From Desulfobacterales bacterium HSG17 (GTDB lineage Bacteria; Desulfobacterota; Desulfobacteria; Desulfobacterales; Desulfococcaceae): a stretch of DNA of 5,561 nucleotides. A program made the position numbers and the translations under genes. The stretch's first letter is position 1; each line of letters opens with the position of its first letter. Below, one piece after another: positions 4,767 through 5,561 of the stretch. The DNA lies in contig JAUCGD010000221.1 of NCBI GenBank assembly GCA_030377945.1, positions 1 to 5,561 of the forward strand. The letters run 5' to 3'. The notes under the pieces were generated by a model that was given only the letters and a program-made list of their open reading frames with translations, did not search any database and was not told the origin of the DNA.

Positions 4767-5561
4767 ATGAAAATACCCAATTTTTTTCAAAAAAAACATA
4801 CACTGACATCTCTGGCAAAAACATGCGGCTGAGCAGCCAAACTCAGCCCGGTCGGGCTGGAAAAGCTGCTTGCCTCTCTTTCACAGGAAAAAAATCCCAA
4901 TGTCCTGGTAGGTTTTGACACCAGTGATGATGCAGGGGTTTACAGATTAAATTCAGAGCAGGCCATAGTCAACACAGCGGATTTTATAACACCTCCGGTT
5001 GATGACCCCTATGTTTTCGGTCAGATAGCAGCAGCCAATGCTCTTAGCGATGTTTATGCAATGGGCGGCAGACCTCTGACCTGTTTAAGCCTGGTGGGAT
5101 TTCCTTCGGATAAATTAGACCCGGAAATTTTACACGGAATTATTAAAGGAGCCATGAGTAAGATTTCAGAAGCAGGGGCAGTGTTAATAGGCGGCCATAC
5201 AACAGAAGATGATGAACCCAAGTTCGGCCTTTCTGTAACCGGCATAGTGCATCCTGATAAAATCTGGAAAAATTCAGGGGCACAGGCTGGAGATGTTTTG
5301 ATTCTGACCAAATCCATTGGAAGCGGAGTTCTTTTTAATGCCAATCTTAAAAACTGGGTTTCTGAAAAAGCCATGGAGGATTGTATAAATACCATTAGAA
5401 TTTTAAATAAAACAGCAGCCCAAGTCATGGAAAAATATGAAATACATGCAGCCACAGATATAACCGGCTTTGGCCTTGCAGGCCACAGCCTTGAAATGGC
5501 AAAAGGTTCAGGCATGACCCTGGAGATTGACCTGGAAAAAGTACCTGTTATGGATCAGGCT
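4767..5561 (+). CDS. selD: Selenophosphate synthetase, selenocysteine-containing, partial at 3' end
   Basis: SelD makes selenophosphate from selenide and ATP, the selenium donor for selenocysteine tRNA and selenouridine synthesis. The frame from the ATG at 4767 is open for 265 codons to the window edge if the TGA at 4830-4832 (codon 22) is read as selenocysteine. That gives TCG-Sec-AAKLSP, where Sec22 aligns with the active-site Cys17 of E. coli SelD and K25 with Lys20. Downstream hallmarks include DDAGVY (54-59), TADFITPPVDDPY (70-82), ANALSDVYAMGG (90-101), IGGHTTEDDEPKFGLSVTG (141-159) and ATDITGFGLAGH (229-240), covering ATP and metal sites of the AIRS-type fold. The usual length is about 345 residues, so roughly 80 are missing on the right. 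A GGAG ribosome binding site precedes the ATG, and a SECIS-like hairpin follows the TGA. The gene is 94 bases after the M15 gene on the same strand, separated by repeats, so co-transcription is uncertain. Confidence 0.96.
4830..4832 (+). other. In-frame TGA read as selenocysteine (Sec22 of SelD)
   Basis: The TGA occupies the position of the catalytic Cys/Sec in the SelD family, directly after Cys-Gly and three residues before the conserved Lys. The protein pattern continues uninterrupted after it. Recoding by SelB and the Sec tRNA is the known mechanism; those genes are not in the window. Confidence 0.93.
4833..4869 (+). promoter_or_regulatory. Bacterial SECIS element of selD
   Basis: Immediately after the TGA, GCAGC (4833-4837) can pair with GCTGC (4865-4869) as a lower stem. 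An apical stem CAGCCC (4844-4849) pairs perfectly with GGGCTG (4854-4859) around a GGTC tetraloop (4850-4853). The exposed G and U in a small apical loop at this distance from the UGA match the known SelB-binding feature of bacterial SECIS elements. Internal bases 4838-4843 and 4860-4864 form an asymmetric bulge. Confidence 0.88.

Noticed and set aside
4767..4832. selD as a pseudogene broken by an early TGA
   Set aside because: The TGA is exactly at the family's Sec/Cys active-site position, flanked by conserved residues, with a SECIS hairpin after it and an intact frame for 243 more codons.
5054..5515. 153-residue open frame on the minus strand
   Set aside because: It lies wholly antisense to the strongly conserved selD coding sequence and its translation shows no recognisable domain.

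Overview
The window (about 40% G+C) holds five genes. Three lie on the minus strand and look like one operon. Two lie on the plus strand, and the last of these runs off the right edge. The selenophosphate synthetase at the right edge appears to be a selenoprotein: it has an in-frame TGA at its active site followed by a bacterial-type SECIS hairpin. The organism is therefore a selenocysteine-decoding bacterium. Together with the AT-leaning coding style and the caspase-like protease, this fits an anaerobic Desulfobacterota (Desulfobacteraceae-like) genome, but that placement is inference from gene content only.

Left part, minus strand, in transcription order: a 237-residue protein that looks like repeated winged-helix domains (3901 to 3188); a 676-residue P-loop ATPase of ORC/STAND/KAP-like architecture with an unrecognised C-terminal domain (3169 to 1139); and a 362-residue metacaspase/caspase-like cysteine protease with a C-terminal peptidoglycan-binding-type domain (1117 to 29). 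The gaps are 18 and 21 bases, and each gene has its own ribosome binding site, that of the protease being the strongest. The layout of putative DNA-binding or adaptor protein, large signalling-type NTPase and suicide-type protease is what one expects of a bacterial immune or programmed-cell-death module. It is the most interesting item here. Nothing in the sequence proves that function.

Middle: a short AT-rich divergent intergenic region (3902 to 4000) with back-to-back promoter candidates separates the operon from a secreted or membrane-anchored M15-family D-Ala-D-Ala carboxypeptidase-like metallopeptidase (4001 to 4672). This lies next to an operon whose protease carries a cell-wall-binding-type domain, so a link is possible but unproven.

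Right part: three 8-bp tandem units begin at the very end of the M15 gene, supply its stop codon, and are mirrored by two inverted 12-bp copies. After this comes selD, preceded by a good Shine-Dalgarno sequence. It is open across the Sec codon to the window edge (265 codons seen). A conventional ORF caller would truncate or miss it.
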